A DNA stretch of 29,576 bases from Collinsella sp. (GCA_022720335.1 JAIHVJ010000029.1:1-29576); one strand, 5' to 3'; shown: positions 14,756 through 24,191, numbered from the stretch's first letter. Notes: generated from the letters alone by a model not told the origin. Made by a program: numbers and translations.

Positions 14756-17068
14756 ATGGCTGGTAATCACTTTAAGGGCAGCGATAGCGGCCGTCCTGCA
14801 GTTCCGCCGCGTCCGAACGGGGCTGGTAAGGCCGGCACGCCGGGCGGCGCTGGACAGGGCAGCTCCGGTAAGCGCACGTCTCCGGGCGAGACGGCGATGT
14901 TTACCGCTCTGTACGAGCAGTCTCAAAAGGCAAAAAAGACCGGTCGCGCAAGAGGGAATGTCTTTGCGGGCGGTGCGACTCCCACGTCGCAGCCGAGTGG
15001 GGCTCCTTCGACACCTGCGAACAACGTAGGCGCTGCCAACGCCGCGAATACCGCCGGCAACATTAATGCCGGCAATGCCGCCAACAATACTCCCTCTGCC
15101 GGTGGCGCGGGGCTTACGGGCAACCTTGGTACGATCTATACGGGTGCCTCCGAGACCGGCACGTTCGCCCGTTTGGAAGATAACGGTGCCGAGTTTAAGG
15201 GCTCCGGTTCCAAGGAAGATTATTACGATTTTGGCCTGAACTATGGCAACGACGCTTCGTCGAGTTCGACCTCTGACGGTCTGGTCCGTCATCGCCATCG
15301 CAAGGGCGAGCGCAAAAAGCGTCACACCGGCGCCATTATTGCCGCTGTGGTCGCGGTGCTTCTCGTTGCGCTTGGCGCAAGCGGCTTTATGCTGCTTAAC
15401 TCGGCAAAGACCGTAAAGAGCGAAGCGAAGGAGGCTGTCGAGATTGTCGGTGGCCTTAAGGACAAGGTCACGTCGGGCGATTTTTCGACGCTGCCTGACG
15501 ACGCGAAGAAGATCGATGAGCTCTGTAACAGCATGAAGGCGGAGACCTCGAGCCCGCTGTGGGCGGCGGCTTCGTTTATCCCGGTGTATGGCAGCGATAT
15601 CAATGCGGCCCGCACCATGATTGACGCCCTGTCCGATGTCTCGAGCAATGCGCTGGTTCCCATGGCCGACAACCTCTCGCAGGCTACGCCCGGCAAACTG
15701 TTCCAGGACGGCATGATTAACGTGTCCGCGCTGCAGGCGGTCGCCGATTCGCTTTCCAGCAGCTCGAAGGTGTTCAAGAGCGCCAACGAGAAGGTCCAGG
15801 GCATTGGCGATACTCATATTTCCCAGGTGACCGAGCTGGTCGATAAGGCCAAGGACGGCTTTGCCACCCTCAACGGTGCGGTTGACGCGGCGGAGAAGGT
15901 CGCCCCCGTCCTTCCCCAGATGCTCGGCGCCAACGGCCAGACGCGCAACTACCTTATGTACGCCATGAACAACGTCGAGATTCGTGCCTGCGGCGGCTTT
16001 GGCGGTTCGCAGGGCCTGATTTCGGTCACCGACGGTCAGATGTCGATTGGCGAGTTTGTTCCCCGCATTGGACTCAGCGAGGATGAGGCGGTCGAGAGCG
16101 TCGACGAAGAGGATGAGGCGCTGTTCGGCAACCACAGCAACCTGTACAACTCGGGCAATACCTATTCGCCTGATTGGCCCCGCAACTCGCAGCGTGTCGC
16201 CGCGCTGTGGAAGTCCCAGTATGGACAGGGCGTTGATGGCGTCATCGGTATCGACCCGGTGTTCCTGCAGTATCTGCTGGGCCTGGTCGGTAACGTGTCA
16301 CTGCCCGACGGAACGGTTGTCGACGGCACCAACGCCGCAAAGGTCCTCATGCACGATGTGTACTGGAACTATCCGGTCGAGGAGTCGGACGGCATCTTTG
16401 CATCCGTCGCCAGCGCTGCCTTTGACAAGATTCTTGGCGGTATCGGCGACGTCGATGTTGCGAACCTTGTCAGCGCCGTTGAGCGCGGTGCCGAAGAGGG
16501 CCGCCTGATCGCGTGGATGAGAAACGATGATGAGCAGAATGCCATCAAAGAGACGGGCATTGACGCTTCGCTGCCCGATCCGGATGATCCGAGTGCCGAT
16601 CCCGTTGCCGGCGTTTACTTTAACAACCTGAGCTTCTCCAAGCTCGACTGGTATCTGAACGCCGACACTCAGATTGGTCAGGGCGTGAAGAACGGCGACG
16701 GCACGTGCTCCTATCGCATCACCGTTACCCTGACGAACATCATGACGCAGGAGGAGGCTGGCAAGCTGCCCGACTACGTTGCGGCGAGCGCACCCGATGC
16801 CGCGCGTGACGACGAGCGTCTGAATGTCTCGTTGTTTGCCCCGACGGGTGGCAACATCAGTGACCTTACGGTTGAGGGTACCCAGTTTGGTCTTGGTGCC
16901 GCTACGTGGCATGGAATCCCCTTCTATTCGGGCACCGTTGACCTGCATGCTGGCGAGACGACGACGATCACGTATACGCTGACCACGTCGGCCGAGGCGG
17001 GGGACAAGCCGCTTACGCTGCGTCAGACCCCTACATGCCAGGCGGCTCGCGACAGCGCGTCGGCGTAG
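14756..17068 (+). CDS. DUF4012 membrane-anchored protein
   Basis: This is a 770-residue protein with three parts. Residues 1-190 are a low-complexity Gly/Ala/Asn/Pro/Thr-rich cytoplasmic region ending in a basic stretch (RHRHRKGERKKRH). A single membrane helix follows (192-214: GAIIAAVVAVLLVALGASGF). The rest is a large outer part with DUF4012 features: NNVEIRACGGFGGSQGLISV, IDPVFLQYLLGLVG, VLMHDVYWNY, and a beta-rich C-terminal end (HAGETTTITYTLTTSAEAGD). DUF4012 proteins occur next to polysaccharide and envelope genes in Actinobacteria, but their function is unknown. ATG 14756 has GAGGA 9 bp ahead; TTG 14729 is less likely. glmM, a cell-wall precursor gene, follows after a hairpin. Confidence 0.88.
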   Translation: MAGNHFKGSDSGRPAVPPRPNGAGKAGTPGGAGQGSSGKRTSPGETAMFTALYEQSQKAKKTGRARGNVFAGGATPTSQPSGAPSTPANNVGAANAANTAGNINAGNAANNTPSAGGAGLTGNLGTIYTGASETGTFARLEDNGAEFKGSGSKEDYYDFGLNYGNDASSSSTSDGLVRHRHRKGERKKRHTGAIIAAVVAVLLVALGASGFMLLNSAKTVKSEAKEAVEIVGGLKDKVTSGDFSTLPDDAKKIDELCNSMKAETSSPLWAAASFIPVYGSDINAARTMIDALSDVSSNALVPMADNLSQATPGKLFQDGMINVSALQAVADSLSSSSKVFKSANEKVQGIGDTHISQVTELVDKAKDGFATLNGAVDAAEKVAPVLPQMLGANGQTRNYLMYAMNNVEIRACGGFGGSQGLISVTDGQMSIGEFVPRIGLSEDEAVESVDEEDEALFGNHSNLYNSGNTYSPDWPRNSQRVAALWKSQYGQGVDGVIGIDPVFLQYLLGLVGNVSLPDGTVVDGTNAAKVLMHDVYWNYPVEESDGIFASVASAAFDKILGGIGDVDVANLVSAVERGAEEGRLIAWMRNDDEQNAIKETGIDASLPDPDDPSADPVAGVYFNNLSFSKLDWYLNADTQIGQGVKNGDGTCSYRITVTLTNIMTQEEAGKLPDYVAASAPDAARDDERLNVSLFAPTGGNISDLTVEGTQFGLGAATWHGIPFYSGTVDLHAGETTTITYTLTTSAEAGDKPLTLRQTPTCQAARDSASA

Positions 17069-17105
17069 GGTTTTTCTGGTAGCGCAGATAATCGAGTACC
17101 ATTTT

Positions 17106-17139
17106 GGGGCGGACAGGCAATCTGTCCGCCCCTATTTTG
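17106..17139 (+). terminator. Terminator-like hairpin directly before the glmM ribosome site
   Basis: An 11-bp perfect stem GGGGCGGACAG / CTGTCCGCCCC with a GCAAT loop is followed by TATTTTG, and AAGGAGG of glmM starts 2 bp later. It may end DUF4012 transcripts, attenuate read-through into glmM, or protect a processed glmM 5' end. Confidence 0.75.
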
Positions 17140-17151
17140 TAAGGAGGGCGC

Positions 17152-18483
17152 ATGAAGTACTTTGGCACCGACGGCTTTCGCGGCGAGGCCAACGTTGGGC
17201 TGACGGTAGAGCACGCTTATAAGATTGGCCGTTTTGTGGGCTGGTATTACGGCGCCAACCGCAGTGCTAAGGCGCGCGTTATCGTGGGCAAGGACACACG
17301 TCGCTCGAGTTATATGTTCGAGGCGGCGCTGGTGAGCGGTCTGGTCGCGAGCGGTGCGGACGCCTATATGCTGCACGTGATCCCGACGCCGGGCGTGGCG
17401 CATCAGACCGTGGAGGGCTGCTTCGATTGCGGCATCATGATCAGCGCGAGCCACAACCCGTTTTGCGATAACGGCATTAAGCTCGTCAATAGCGACGGTT
17501 TTAAGATGGACGAGGACGTACTGGAGCTCATCGAGGATTACATCGATGGCAAGAGCGAAGTTCCGTTGGCCACGGGCAACCATATCGGTGCCACGGTGGA
17601 CTACATGCAGGGCCGCAACCGCTACATTGCTTCGCTCATTGCAAGTGCGAACTTTTCGCTGCAGGGCGTCAAAATCGGTATCGACTGCGCCAACGGCTCG
17701 GCTTCCTCGGTGGCCAAGCCGGTGTTTGACGCGCTCGGTGCCGACGTGCGCGTGATCAATGCCGCGCCCGATGGCTTTAACATCAACGTCGACTGCGGCT
17801 CCACGCATATGGAGCGTCTGCAGCGCCATGTGGTGGAGCAGGGCCTGGACGTGGGCTTTGCCTACGACGGCGATGCCGACCGCTGCCTGGCCGTGGACGA
17901 GCGCGGGCGCGTGGTCGACGGCGACCAGATCCTGTACGTGTGCGGCGTGTATCTGAACAAGCACGGGCGCCTCTCGGGCGGTACCGTGGTGCCGACGATT
18001 GCCAGTAACTTTGGCCTTGTCAAGTCGCTGGAGCTTGCCGGCCTGAGCGCCGTGACCAGCGGCGTGGGCGACCGTCACGTGTATGCCAAGATGCGCGAGG
18101 GCGGCTACAGCCTGGGCGGCGAGCAGACGGGCCATACGATCTTTGGCGATATCGAGCGCACGGGCGACGGCATTATGACTTCGCTGCGCGTGATGGAAGT
18201 GATTCGTGCCGAGCGCGAGACGCTCTCGCAGCTCACGGCTCCGTGCAAGTTGCTGCCGCAGGCGCAGGTGGCCGTGCGCGTGGCGGACAAGGACGCCACG
18301 CTCGAGAACATGGGCGTGCAGAACGCCATCGCCGAGGCCGAGGCTGCGCTGGCAGGCGAGGGCCGCGTGCTCGTGCGCAAGAGCGGAACCGAGTCGGTTA
18401 TCCGCGTGCTGGCCGAGGCGCCCGACCAAGCATCCGCCGATGCCGCCATGAAGCGCATCGCCAACGCGCTCGAGGCTCTGTAA
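17152..18483 (+). CDS. glmM: Phosphoglucosamine mutase
   Basis: This enzyme converts glucosamine-6-phosphate to glucosamine-1-phosphate, the step before UDP-GlcNAc synthesis for peptidoglycan. The 443-residue protein has all alpha-D-phosphohexomutase signatures: N-terminal KYFGTDGFRG (2-11), active-site loop MISASHNP with phosphoserine about S100, metal loop DGDADR (239-244), a sugar loop around EQTGH, and phosphate-binding RKSGTESVIRV near the C-terminus. FGTDGFRG favours GlmM over phosphomannomutase. ATG 17152 has a perfect AAGGAGG 5 bp ahead. It ends at a strong bidirectional terminator shared with the convergent peptidase gene. Confidence 0.95.
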   Translation: MKYFGTDGFRGEANVGLTVEHAYKIGRFVGWYYGANRSAKARVIVGKDTRRSSYMFEAALVSGLVASGADAYMLHVIPTPGVAHQTVEGCFDCGIMISASHNPFCDNGIKLVNSDGFKMDEDVLELIEDYIDGKSEVPLATGNHIGATVDYMQGRNRYIASLIASANFSLQGVKIGIDCANGSASSVAKPVFDALGADVRVINAAPDGFNINVDCGSTHMERLQRHVVEQGLDVGFAYDGDADRCLAVDERGRVVDGDQILYVCGVYLNKHGRLSGGTVVPTIASNFGLVKSLELAGLSAVTSGVGDRHVYAKMREGGYSLGGEQTGHTIFGDIERTGDGIMTSLRVMEVIRAERETLSQLTAPCKLLPQAQVAVRVADKDATLENMGVQNAIAEAEAALAGEGRVLVRKSGTESVIRVLAEAPDQASADAAMKRIANALEAL

Positions 18484-18520
18484 GGTAGTCATTGGGGACG
18501 TTCTTAAACGACTAGGTGGA

Positions 18521-18557
18521 AAGGGGGCGCCGCGGATTGGTTCCGCGGCGTCCCCTT
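18521..18557. terminator. Bidirectional terminator between glmM and the M32 peptidase gene
   Basis: A 16-bp stem (18521-18536 with 18542-18557, one G-U pair) is very G+C-rich with AA/TT at its base, placed between convergent genes. Confidence 0.7.
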
Positions 18558-18580
18558 TGCGTTGGCGTGTCGGTTATGCC

Positions 18581-20155
18581 TTACAGCTCGTAGAGCGTGG
18601 TGAACTTGTCCTGCAGGTAGCTGCAGTAGTAGCGGGCATCGAACGCCATGCCGCAGGCGCCCTTGATGAGCTCCGGCGCGTCCTTGGCGCGTCCCCACTG
18701 CCAAATGCGCTCGCCCAGCCAGGCGCGAACGGGCGCAAGGTCGCCGCTCGCGCAGGCGCCGGTAAGGTCGACGCCGTCGCGGCACATGGCCGGCACGAAC
18801 ATGGCGTCGTAGGCGCTGCCCAGCGCATAGGTGGGGAAGTAGCCAAACGAGCCGCCGCTCCAGTGCGTATCCTGCAGGCAACCACGCGTGTCGTCGGGAA
18901 CGGGGATGCCCAGGTACTCGTTCATAAAGCGATTCCAAAGCGCGGGGATATCCTTGGCTGTGGCCTCGCCGGCAAACAGCATGCGCTCGATCTCGTAGCG
19001 CACCATAACGTGCAGCGGATAGGTGAGCTCGTCGGCCTCGGTGCGGATCAACGACGGCTGCGCGATGTTCACGGCGCGGTAGAGCGTGTCCTCGTCGACG
19101 TCGCCGTAGACCTCGGGCGCGTGACGACGCAGCACCTCGAGCAGCGGGCCCATAAAGGCGCGGCTGCGACCCACGGTGTTCTCGAAAAAGCGGCTCTGGC
19201 TCTCGTGGATGCCCATGGAGGTGCCGCCCTCCAAGCACGTGCGCGCGTAAGCGGGGTTCACGCCCAGCTCGTACATGGTGTGCCCCGCCTCGTGGATGAT
19301 GCTGTAGACGTTGGAGATGCAGTCGTCCTCGTAGATGTGCGTCGCGATGCGCGCGTCGCCCACGGCAAAGCCCTCGCTAAACGGGTGCTCGGTAAAGGCA
19401 AGCGTGGTGTCGTCCAGGTTGAGGCCGACGAGCTTCATGAGGTCGAAGCTCATGGCGCGCTGGGCGGCCTCGGGCACGCGGGCGTGCAAAAAGTCGGCAT
19501 CGGGCTGCTGGCCGCGCTCGCCGATGGCGTGCACGAGCGGCACGACCGTCGCCTTGACCTCATCGCAAAACGCGTCGAAGCTCTTGGCAGAAAGGCCGCG
19601 CTCGTACTGGTCGAGCCAAACGTCGTATGGGTCGCGCTTGGGGTCCATGAGCTCGGCCTGATGCTTAAGTTGGGCGACGATTCTATCCACATAGGGCTCA
19701 AAGCTTGCCCAGTCGTTGGCCGCCTTGGCCTTGTGCCACACGGCGTCTGCCTCGCAGGTGAGCCTGGTCCAGGCCTCGGCCTCCTCGGTGGGGATGACGC
19801 TTGCCTCGCGCTGGTCGCGGCCGAGCACGCGGATCTCGTCAAGCAGCTGCGGGTCGTCGATCTTGCCTCCGGCGACCGTCTCACGCGCGAGAGAGCGCAC
19901 AAGCTCAACGGACTTCTCGCTGGTCAAGAGTTTGTGATGCTCGCCGGCAAGGGTGCCCATGGCATCGGCGCGGGCCGCGGCGCCGTTGGCGGGGGCAATC
20001 GTCGCGCCATCGAACTCGGCAATTTTGAGCAGGTACTCGCGGGTCCACAGTTTGCCTTCGAGCTTGCGGAATTTTTTGACGGCCTTATCGACCTTGATGC
20101 CGTTGGGCGTCTTGCCCGCTGCGGGCTTGGCTTTCTTATCGTGCTTTTTTCCCAT
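18581..20155 (-). CDS. M32 family metallocarboxypeptidase (thermostable carboxypeptidase type)
   Basis: This is a cytoplasmic zinc carboxypeptidase that removes C-terminal residues from peptides. The 524-residue protein has the M32 motifs: HEAGH (288-292, zinc and catalytic Glu), GIHESQSRFFEN (316-327, including the third ligand region), EADELTYPLH, and HWSGGSFGYFPTYALG. The N-terminus is Lys-rich (MGKKHDKKAKPAAGK) with no signal peptide. Length is near the family's usual 500. ATG 20155 has AAGGA ahead. It stands alone, facing glmM across a shared terminator and divergent from the T-box/pheST unit. Confidence 0.95.
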   Translation of the reverse strand: MGKKHDKKAKPAAGKTPNGIKVDKAVKKFRKLEGKLWTREYLLKIAEFDGATIAPANGAAARADAMGTLAGEHHKLLTSEKSVELVRSLARETVAGGKIDDPQLLDEIRVLGRDQREASVIPTEEAEAWTRLTCEADAVWHKAKAANDWASFEPYVDRIVAQLKHQAELMDPKRDPYDVWLDQYERGLSAKSFDAFCDEVKATVVPLVHAIGERGQQPDADFLHARVPEAAQRAMSFDLMKLVGLNLDDTTLAFTEHPFSEGFAVGDARIATHIYEDDCISNVYSIIHEAGHTMYELGVNPAYARTCLEGGTSMGIHESQSRFFENTVGRSRAFMGPLLEVLRRHAPEVYGDVDEDTLYRAVNIAQPSLIRTEADELTYPLHVMVRYEIERMLFAGEATAKDIPALWNRFMNEYLGIPVPDDTRGCLQDTHWSGGSFGYFPTYALGSAYDAMFVPAMCRDGVDLTGACASGDLAPVRAWLGERIWQWGRAKDAPELIKGACGMAFDARYYCSYLQDKFTTLYEL

Positions 20156-20273
20156 ACCGTATCCTTAATCTCGCAGGCCGAGCGCCGCAGGCGGGTGCGC
20201 GGCCAATTTGCACAGCTACCTGCCTTGTACCCAGCGCGAACAAAACGGAACGCGGCGATGCGCTCGCGAAATG

Positions 20274-20282
20274 TGTTATCCT
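20274..20282 (+). promoter_or_regulatory. Extended -10 promoter element upstream of the T-box leader
   Basis: TG-T-TATCCT (20274-20282) is an extended -10. No clear -35 is seen at 17 bp. Predicted transcription would start near 20290, at the beginning of the leader. Confidence 0.45.
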
Positions 20283-20346
20283 ATAGCCCAATGCGTTGAC
20301 GGAGAGGGTTTTTGCCCGCCGCGTCGCCGGCAAGAGAGGGAAGGTC

Positions 20347-20433
20347 ATGGGCTGCAAGCCTTCCTGCGGTGGCAAGGGCCAAGCGTTCACTCCCGAGCAG
20401 CAACCTCAACGGGCGCGCGGCCGACGGCGGTGA
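20347..20433 (+). CDS. Possible 28-residue ORF inside the T-box leader
   Basis: ATG 20347 has a near-perfect ribosome site (AGAGGGAAGG, 2-6 bp ahead). The peptide begins MGCKPSCGGKGQAFTPEQQ and ends in an Arg-rich tail. Its only Phe codon is the candidate T-box specifier TTC. The purine run could equally be part of the T-box Stem I AG-rich motif. Coding status is doubtful. Confidence 0.25.
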   Translation: MGCKPSCGGKGQAFTPEQQPQRARGRRR

Positions 20434-20535
20434 AGCCCCAGTAGGGAAGCCGTGAGCCTCGCGACAAGGGGCGCAGAGTGGGCACGGCGGGCCAGACATC
20501 CGCCGGGTCAAACAAGGTGGTACCGCGGAATTCAA

Positions 20536-20574
20536 CCGTCCTTGGGCAATGCACATGCCCGAGGACGGTTTTTT
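20536..20574 (+). terminator. Regulated terminator of the T-box leader
   Basis: A 13-bp stem CCGTCCTTGGGCA (20536-20548) pairs with TGCCCGAGGACGG (20556-20568) with one G-U, followed by TTTTTTG. It is 85 bp ahead of the pheS start. Confidence 0.9.
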
Positions 20575-20659
20575 GTTACCGAACCGGGCCGCGCATCTGC
20601 AGCATCGGGCGGCGTCAGCCGTCCCGGAGCGCGGATGCGCGAGAGACGAAAGGGAAGAC

Positions 20660-21736
20660 ATGAGTCTGATTGATGATCTGGTCAAACTCGAGGAAGAGGC
20701 CAAGGAGCTCGTCACTAGCGCCGACGACGCCGCCAAGCTCGAGGCTGCGCGCGTTGAGCTGCTCGGTCGCAAGGGCCGTATCACCGGCCTGATGCGCATG
20801 ATGGGCAAGCTCGCCCCCGAGGATCGTCCCATGATGGGCAAACGCGCCAACGAGATGCGCCATCTGATCGAGGGCATGCTCGACGAGCGCACCACCGAGA
20901 TGAAGGCCGCCGCCCTCAAGCACGCACTCGAGCACGAGGCCGTCGACATCACGCTGCCGGGGATCCGTCCGCAGATCGGTCACCAGCACCTGATCAAGCA
21001 GATCATCGAGGAGGCCGAGGACATCTTCTGCGGCATCGGCTACACCGTCGAGTCCGGCCCCATGGTCGATACCTCCTACTACAACTTCACCGCACTCAAC
21101 GCGCCCATGGATCACCCGAGCCGCTCGGCTCGCGACACGTTCTATGTGGTCGACAACAACCCCGGCAGCGTCGCGCATCCCGAGGCTCACGCTCACGGCG
21201 AGTCCGACGTGCTGCTGCGCACCCAGACCTCGGGCGTGCAGATCCACACCATGGAGTCGCAGAAGCCGCCCATCTACATGATCTGCCCGGGCACCGTCTA
21301 CCGTCCCGACACGGCCGACGCCTGCCACCTGCCGCAGTTCAACCAGATCGAGGGCCTGGTCGTCGACGAGGGTATCACCTTTGGCGATCTTAAGGGCACG
21401 CTCGACTACTTTGTTAAGTGCATGTTTGGTGAGGATCGCAAGACGCGCTATCGCCCGCACTTCTTCCCCTTCACCGAGCCTTCCTGCGAGGTGGACGTGA
21501 GCTGCCACGTGTGCGGCGGCAAGGGCTGCAACTTCTGCAAGCACAGCGGCTGGATCGAGATCCTGGGCTGCGGCATGGTCGACCCCAACGTCCTTATCAA
21601 CTGCGGCATCGACCCCGAGAAGTACACCGGCTTCGCCTTTGGTATTGGCGCCGAGCGCGTCGCGGCCCTGCGCTACGACCTGCCGGACCTGCGCACGTTG
21701 ATGACTGGTGACATGAGGTTCTTGAACCAGTTCTAG
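20660..21736 (+). CDS. pheS: Phenylalanine--tRNA ligase, alpha subunit
   Basis: This is the catalytic alpha subunit of the (alpha-beta)2 enzyme that charges tRNA-Phe. The 358-residue protein has an N-terminal coiled coil (about 1-85; ELLGRKGRITGLMRMMGKL) that contacts tRNA. The class II core follows: HPLIKQ-like HQHLIKQIIEE, motif 2 region (DTADACHLPQFNQIEGLV), FTEPSCEVDVSC, a Cys cluster CHVCGGKGCNFC, GWIEILGCGMV, and motif 3 GFAFGIGAERVAALRY. ATG 20660 has AAAGGGA ahead. The open frame continues upstream into the T-box terminator and is not coding there. pheT follows 63 bp later. Confidence 0.97.
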   Translation: MSLIDDLVKLEEEAKELVTSADDAAKLEAARVELLGRKGRITGLMRMMGKLAPEDRPMMGKRANEMRHLIEGMLDERTTEMKAAALKHALEHEAVDITLPGIRPQIGHQHLIKQIIEEAEDIFCGIGYTVESGPMVDTSYYNFTALNAPMDHPSRSARDTFYVVDNNPGSVAHPEAHAHGESDVLLRTQTSGVQIHTMESQKPPIYMICPGTVYRPDTADACHLPQFNQIEGLVVDEGITFGDLKGTLDYFVKCMFGEDRKTRYRPHFFPFTEPSCEVDVSCHVCGGKGCNFCKHSGWIEILGCGMVDPNVLINCGIDPEKYTGFAFGIGAERVAALRYDLPDLRTLMTGDMRFLNQF

Positions 21737-21799
21737 AACGCTTTCTTCTTAGTTGCAGTTTCCGGCTCAAAGCCGCATTTATGAAAGGAGACCAGTTAT

Positions 21800-24191
21800 A
21801 TGCGTGTTTCTTACGACTGGCTCAAGACCATGATCGATATTCCGGAGGATCCCAAGACCCTTTCGGACGAATATATCCGTACCGGCACCGAGGTCGAGCC
21901 CGCACCCCGATAGCGACCACATGTATGTGTGCTCGGTCGATGTGGGCGACAAGAATCTCGACGCCGACGGCAATCCCGCTCCGCTGCAGATCGTCTGCGG
22001 CGCGCAGAACTTCGAGGCCGGCGACCACATCGTCACGGCCATGATTGGCGCCGTGCTTCCCGGCGACGTTAAGATCAAGAAGAGCAAGCTTCGCGGCGTC
22101 GTGTCCATGGGCATGAACTGCTCCGCGCGCGAGCTCGGCCTGGGTGGCGACCACTCCGGCATCATGATCCTGCCCGAGGATACGCCCTGCGGCATGCCGT
22201 TTGCCGAGTACGTGGGCTCGAGCGACACCGTGCTCGACTGTGAGATCACGCCCAACCGTCCCGACTGCCTGTCCATGATCGGCATGGCCCGCGAGACCGG
22301 CGCCATCTTCGACCGCGATTTCCACGTTGAGCTGCCCGCTATCAAGGTCGAGACCGGCCGCGCGACCGACGACGAGCTTTCCGTCGAGATCGCCGACGAG
22401 GGCCTGTGCGACCGCTACGTTGCCCGCATCGTGCGCAACGTCAAGGTCGGCCCGTCGCCAGACTGGATGGTCAAGCGCCTCAACGCCCTGGGCGTGCGCC
22501 CGCACAACAACATCGTCGACATCACCAACTACATGATGATGCTCACCGGTCAGCCGCTGCACGCCTTTGACCTGGACACCTTTGCCGAGCGCGATGGCCA
22601 CCGTCGTGTGGTGGTTCGTGCCGCCCAGCAGGACGAGAAGTTCACGACGCTCGACGGCGAGGAGCGCGTGCTCGACGCCGGCATGGGCCTCATCACCGAC
22701 GGCGAGCGTCCCGTGGCGCTGGCCGGCGTAATGGGCGGCATGGATTCCGAGATCGAGGACGACACCGTCGACGTGATGGTCGAGAGCGCCTGCTTCAACG
22801 CCGGTCGCACCTCGCACACCAGCCGCGATCTGTCGCTGATCTCCGACGCCTCCATTCGCTTTGAGCGCCAGGTCGACGAGACCGGCTGCGTGGATGTCGC
22901 CAACGTTACCTGCGCGCTGATCGAGGAGATCGCCGGCGGCGAGGTCGCCCCCGGCTATGTGGACGTGTTCCCCGCGCCCAAGACCATCGACAGCATCAAG
23001 CTGCGCTTGGCCCGCGTGCACGCCATCTGCGGTGCCGACATCGAGCCCGACTTTATCGAGCGCTCGCTCACCCGCCTGGGCTGCACCGTCGAGCGCGACG
23101 GCGAGGACTTTATGGTCACGCCGCCGAGCTTCCGTCCCGATCTGCCGCGTGAGATCGACCTGATCGAGGAGGTCTTGCGCCTATGGGGCATGGGCCGCGT
23201 GACGGCGACCATTCCGGCTGCCAAGAACCACATCGGCGGTCTGACCCGCGAGCAGAAGCTCACTCGTAAGGTCGGCGAGATCCTGCGCGCCTGCGGCCTC
23301 AACGAGACCACGACTTTTGGCTTTGCCGCCCCGGGCGACCTGGAGAAGATCGGTATGTCCACCGAGGGTCGCGGTTGCCCCGTGGTGCTCATGAACCCGC
23401 TGGTAGCCGAGCAGACCGAGATGCGCCGCTCGCTGTTGCCAGGCCTGTTGCAGTCTGTGGCCTACAACGAGGCCCACGGCACGCCCAACGTGCATCTGTA
23501 CGAGGTCGGCAGCTTGTTCCACGGTCGCGAGAACGCCAGCCTGCCCAAGGAGACCAAGTCCGTGGCGGGCGTGCTCTCGGGCCAGTGGAGCGAGCAGTCT
23601 TGGACCATGAAGTACCGCAAGCTGCGTTTCTTCTTTGGCAAGGGCATCGTTGAGGAGCTGCTTGCCCAGCTGCGCATCGAGAAGGTTCGCTTCCGTCCCG
23701 TCGAGGGCGAGAGCTATGCCTTCCTGCAACCGGGTCGTGCTGCCGAGGTACTCTCGGGCGGTACCGTGCTGGGCTGGGTTGGCGAGATCCACCCCGAGGC
23801 GCGCGAGACTATGGGCATTGATGAGGTCGTCGTTGCCTTTGAGCTCGACCTGGACAAGCTGATCAAGGGCGCCCGCAACCAGGAGAACTACCGTGAGTTC
23901 TCGCAGTACCCGGCCGTTGAGCACGACCTTGCTATCGTAGTCGACAACACTGTGACCTGCGAGGATCTTGAGCGTCGTATTACGAGTGCCGGCGGCAAGC
24001 TGCTCGAGGGCGTGCGCCTGTTCGATGTCTACCGCGATCCCATCCGTATCGGTGCGGGCAAGAAGTCCATGGCCTTTGCGCTTACGTATCGCTCCGACGA
24101 CCATACGCTCACCAGCGAAGAGGTCGAAAAAGCGCACCAGAAGATCGTCACCAAGGTGTGCAAGGGCGTAAACGGCGAGGTCCGCGGCTAG
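21800..24191 (+). pseudogene. pheT: Phenylalanine--tRNA ligase, beta subunit, with N-terminal deletion/frameshift
   Basis: The beta subunit carries tRNA binding and editing. From ATG 21800 (AAAGGAG ahead) the frame reads MRVSYDWLKTMIDIPEDPKT and on to IRTGTEVE, as expected for PheT, and then stops at 21911 (TAG). The rest is open from about 21900 in another frame: PHPDSDHMYVCSVDVGDKN, through the tRNA-binding OB-fold, B3/B4 editing region, B5 and the C-terminal anticodon-binding-like domain, ending at 24191. About 20-25 residues expected between TGTEVE and HPDSDH are missing and the net change is not a multiple of three. The downstream reading frame from ATG 21921 would still give 756 residues but lacks the start of the OB-fold. 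pheT is normally essential, so an assembly or sequence error must be considered first. Confidence 0.9.

Larger units (their letters stand above)
20290..20574 (+). ncRNA. T-box leader controlling pheST
   Basis: The leader senses uncharged tRNA and allows read-through when aminoacylation fails. The conserved T-box AAGGTGGTACCGCGG is at 20514-20528, preceded by the stem III region (GGCGG...CCGCC, 20497-20505 region) and followed by a terminator at 20536-20574. The anti-terminator forms when the UGGNACC-like part pairs with the tRNA acceptor end. The likely specifier is TTC (Phe) at 20386-20388, followed by A, in the Stem I region; this fits the downstream phenylalanyl-tRNA synthetase genes. The exact Stem I fold was not computed. 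Confidence 0.9.

Noticed and set aside
14726..16135. 469-residue minus-strand open frame opposite the DUF4012 gene
   Set aside because: The plus strand has a ribosome site, a membrane helix and DUF4012 motifs; the minus frame is low-complexity Ala/Arg/Gly.
17023..18492. 489-residue minus-strand open frame opposite glmM
   Set aside because: It is an antisense shadow of a clear GlmM coding sequence in G+C-rich DNA; the translation is His/Ala/Arg-rich with no family motif.
18557..20299. 580-residue plus-strand open frame opposite the M32 peptidase
   Set aside because: It mirrors the peptidase codons and has no recognisable domains; the minus strand carries the HEAGH and HESQSRF motifs.
21822..23021. 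399-residue minus-strand open frame opposite pheT
   Set aside because: Antisense shadow of pheT codons.
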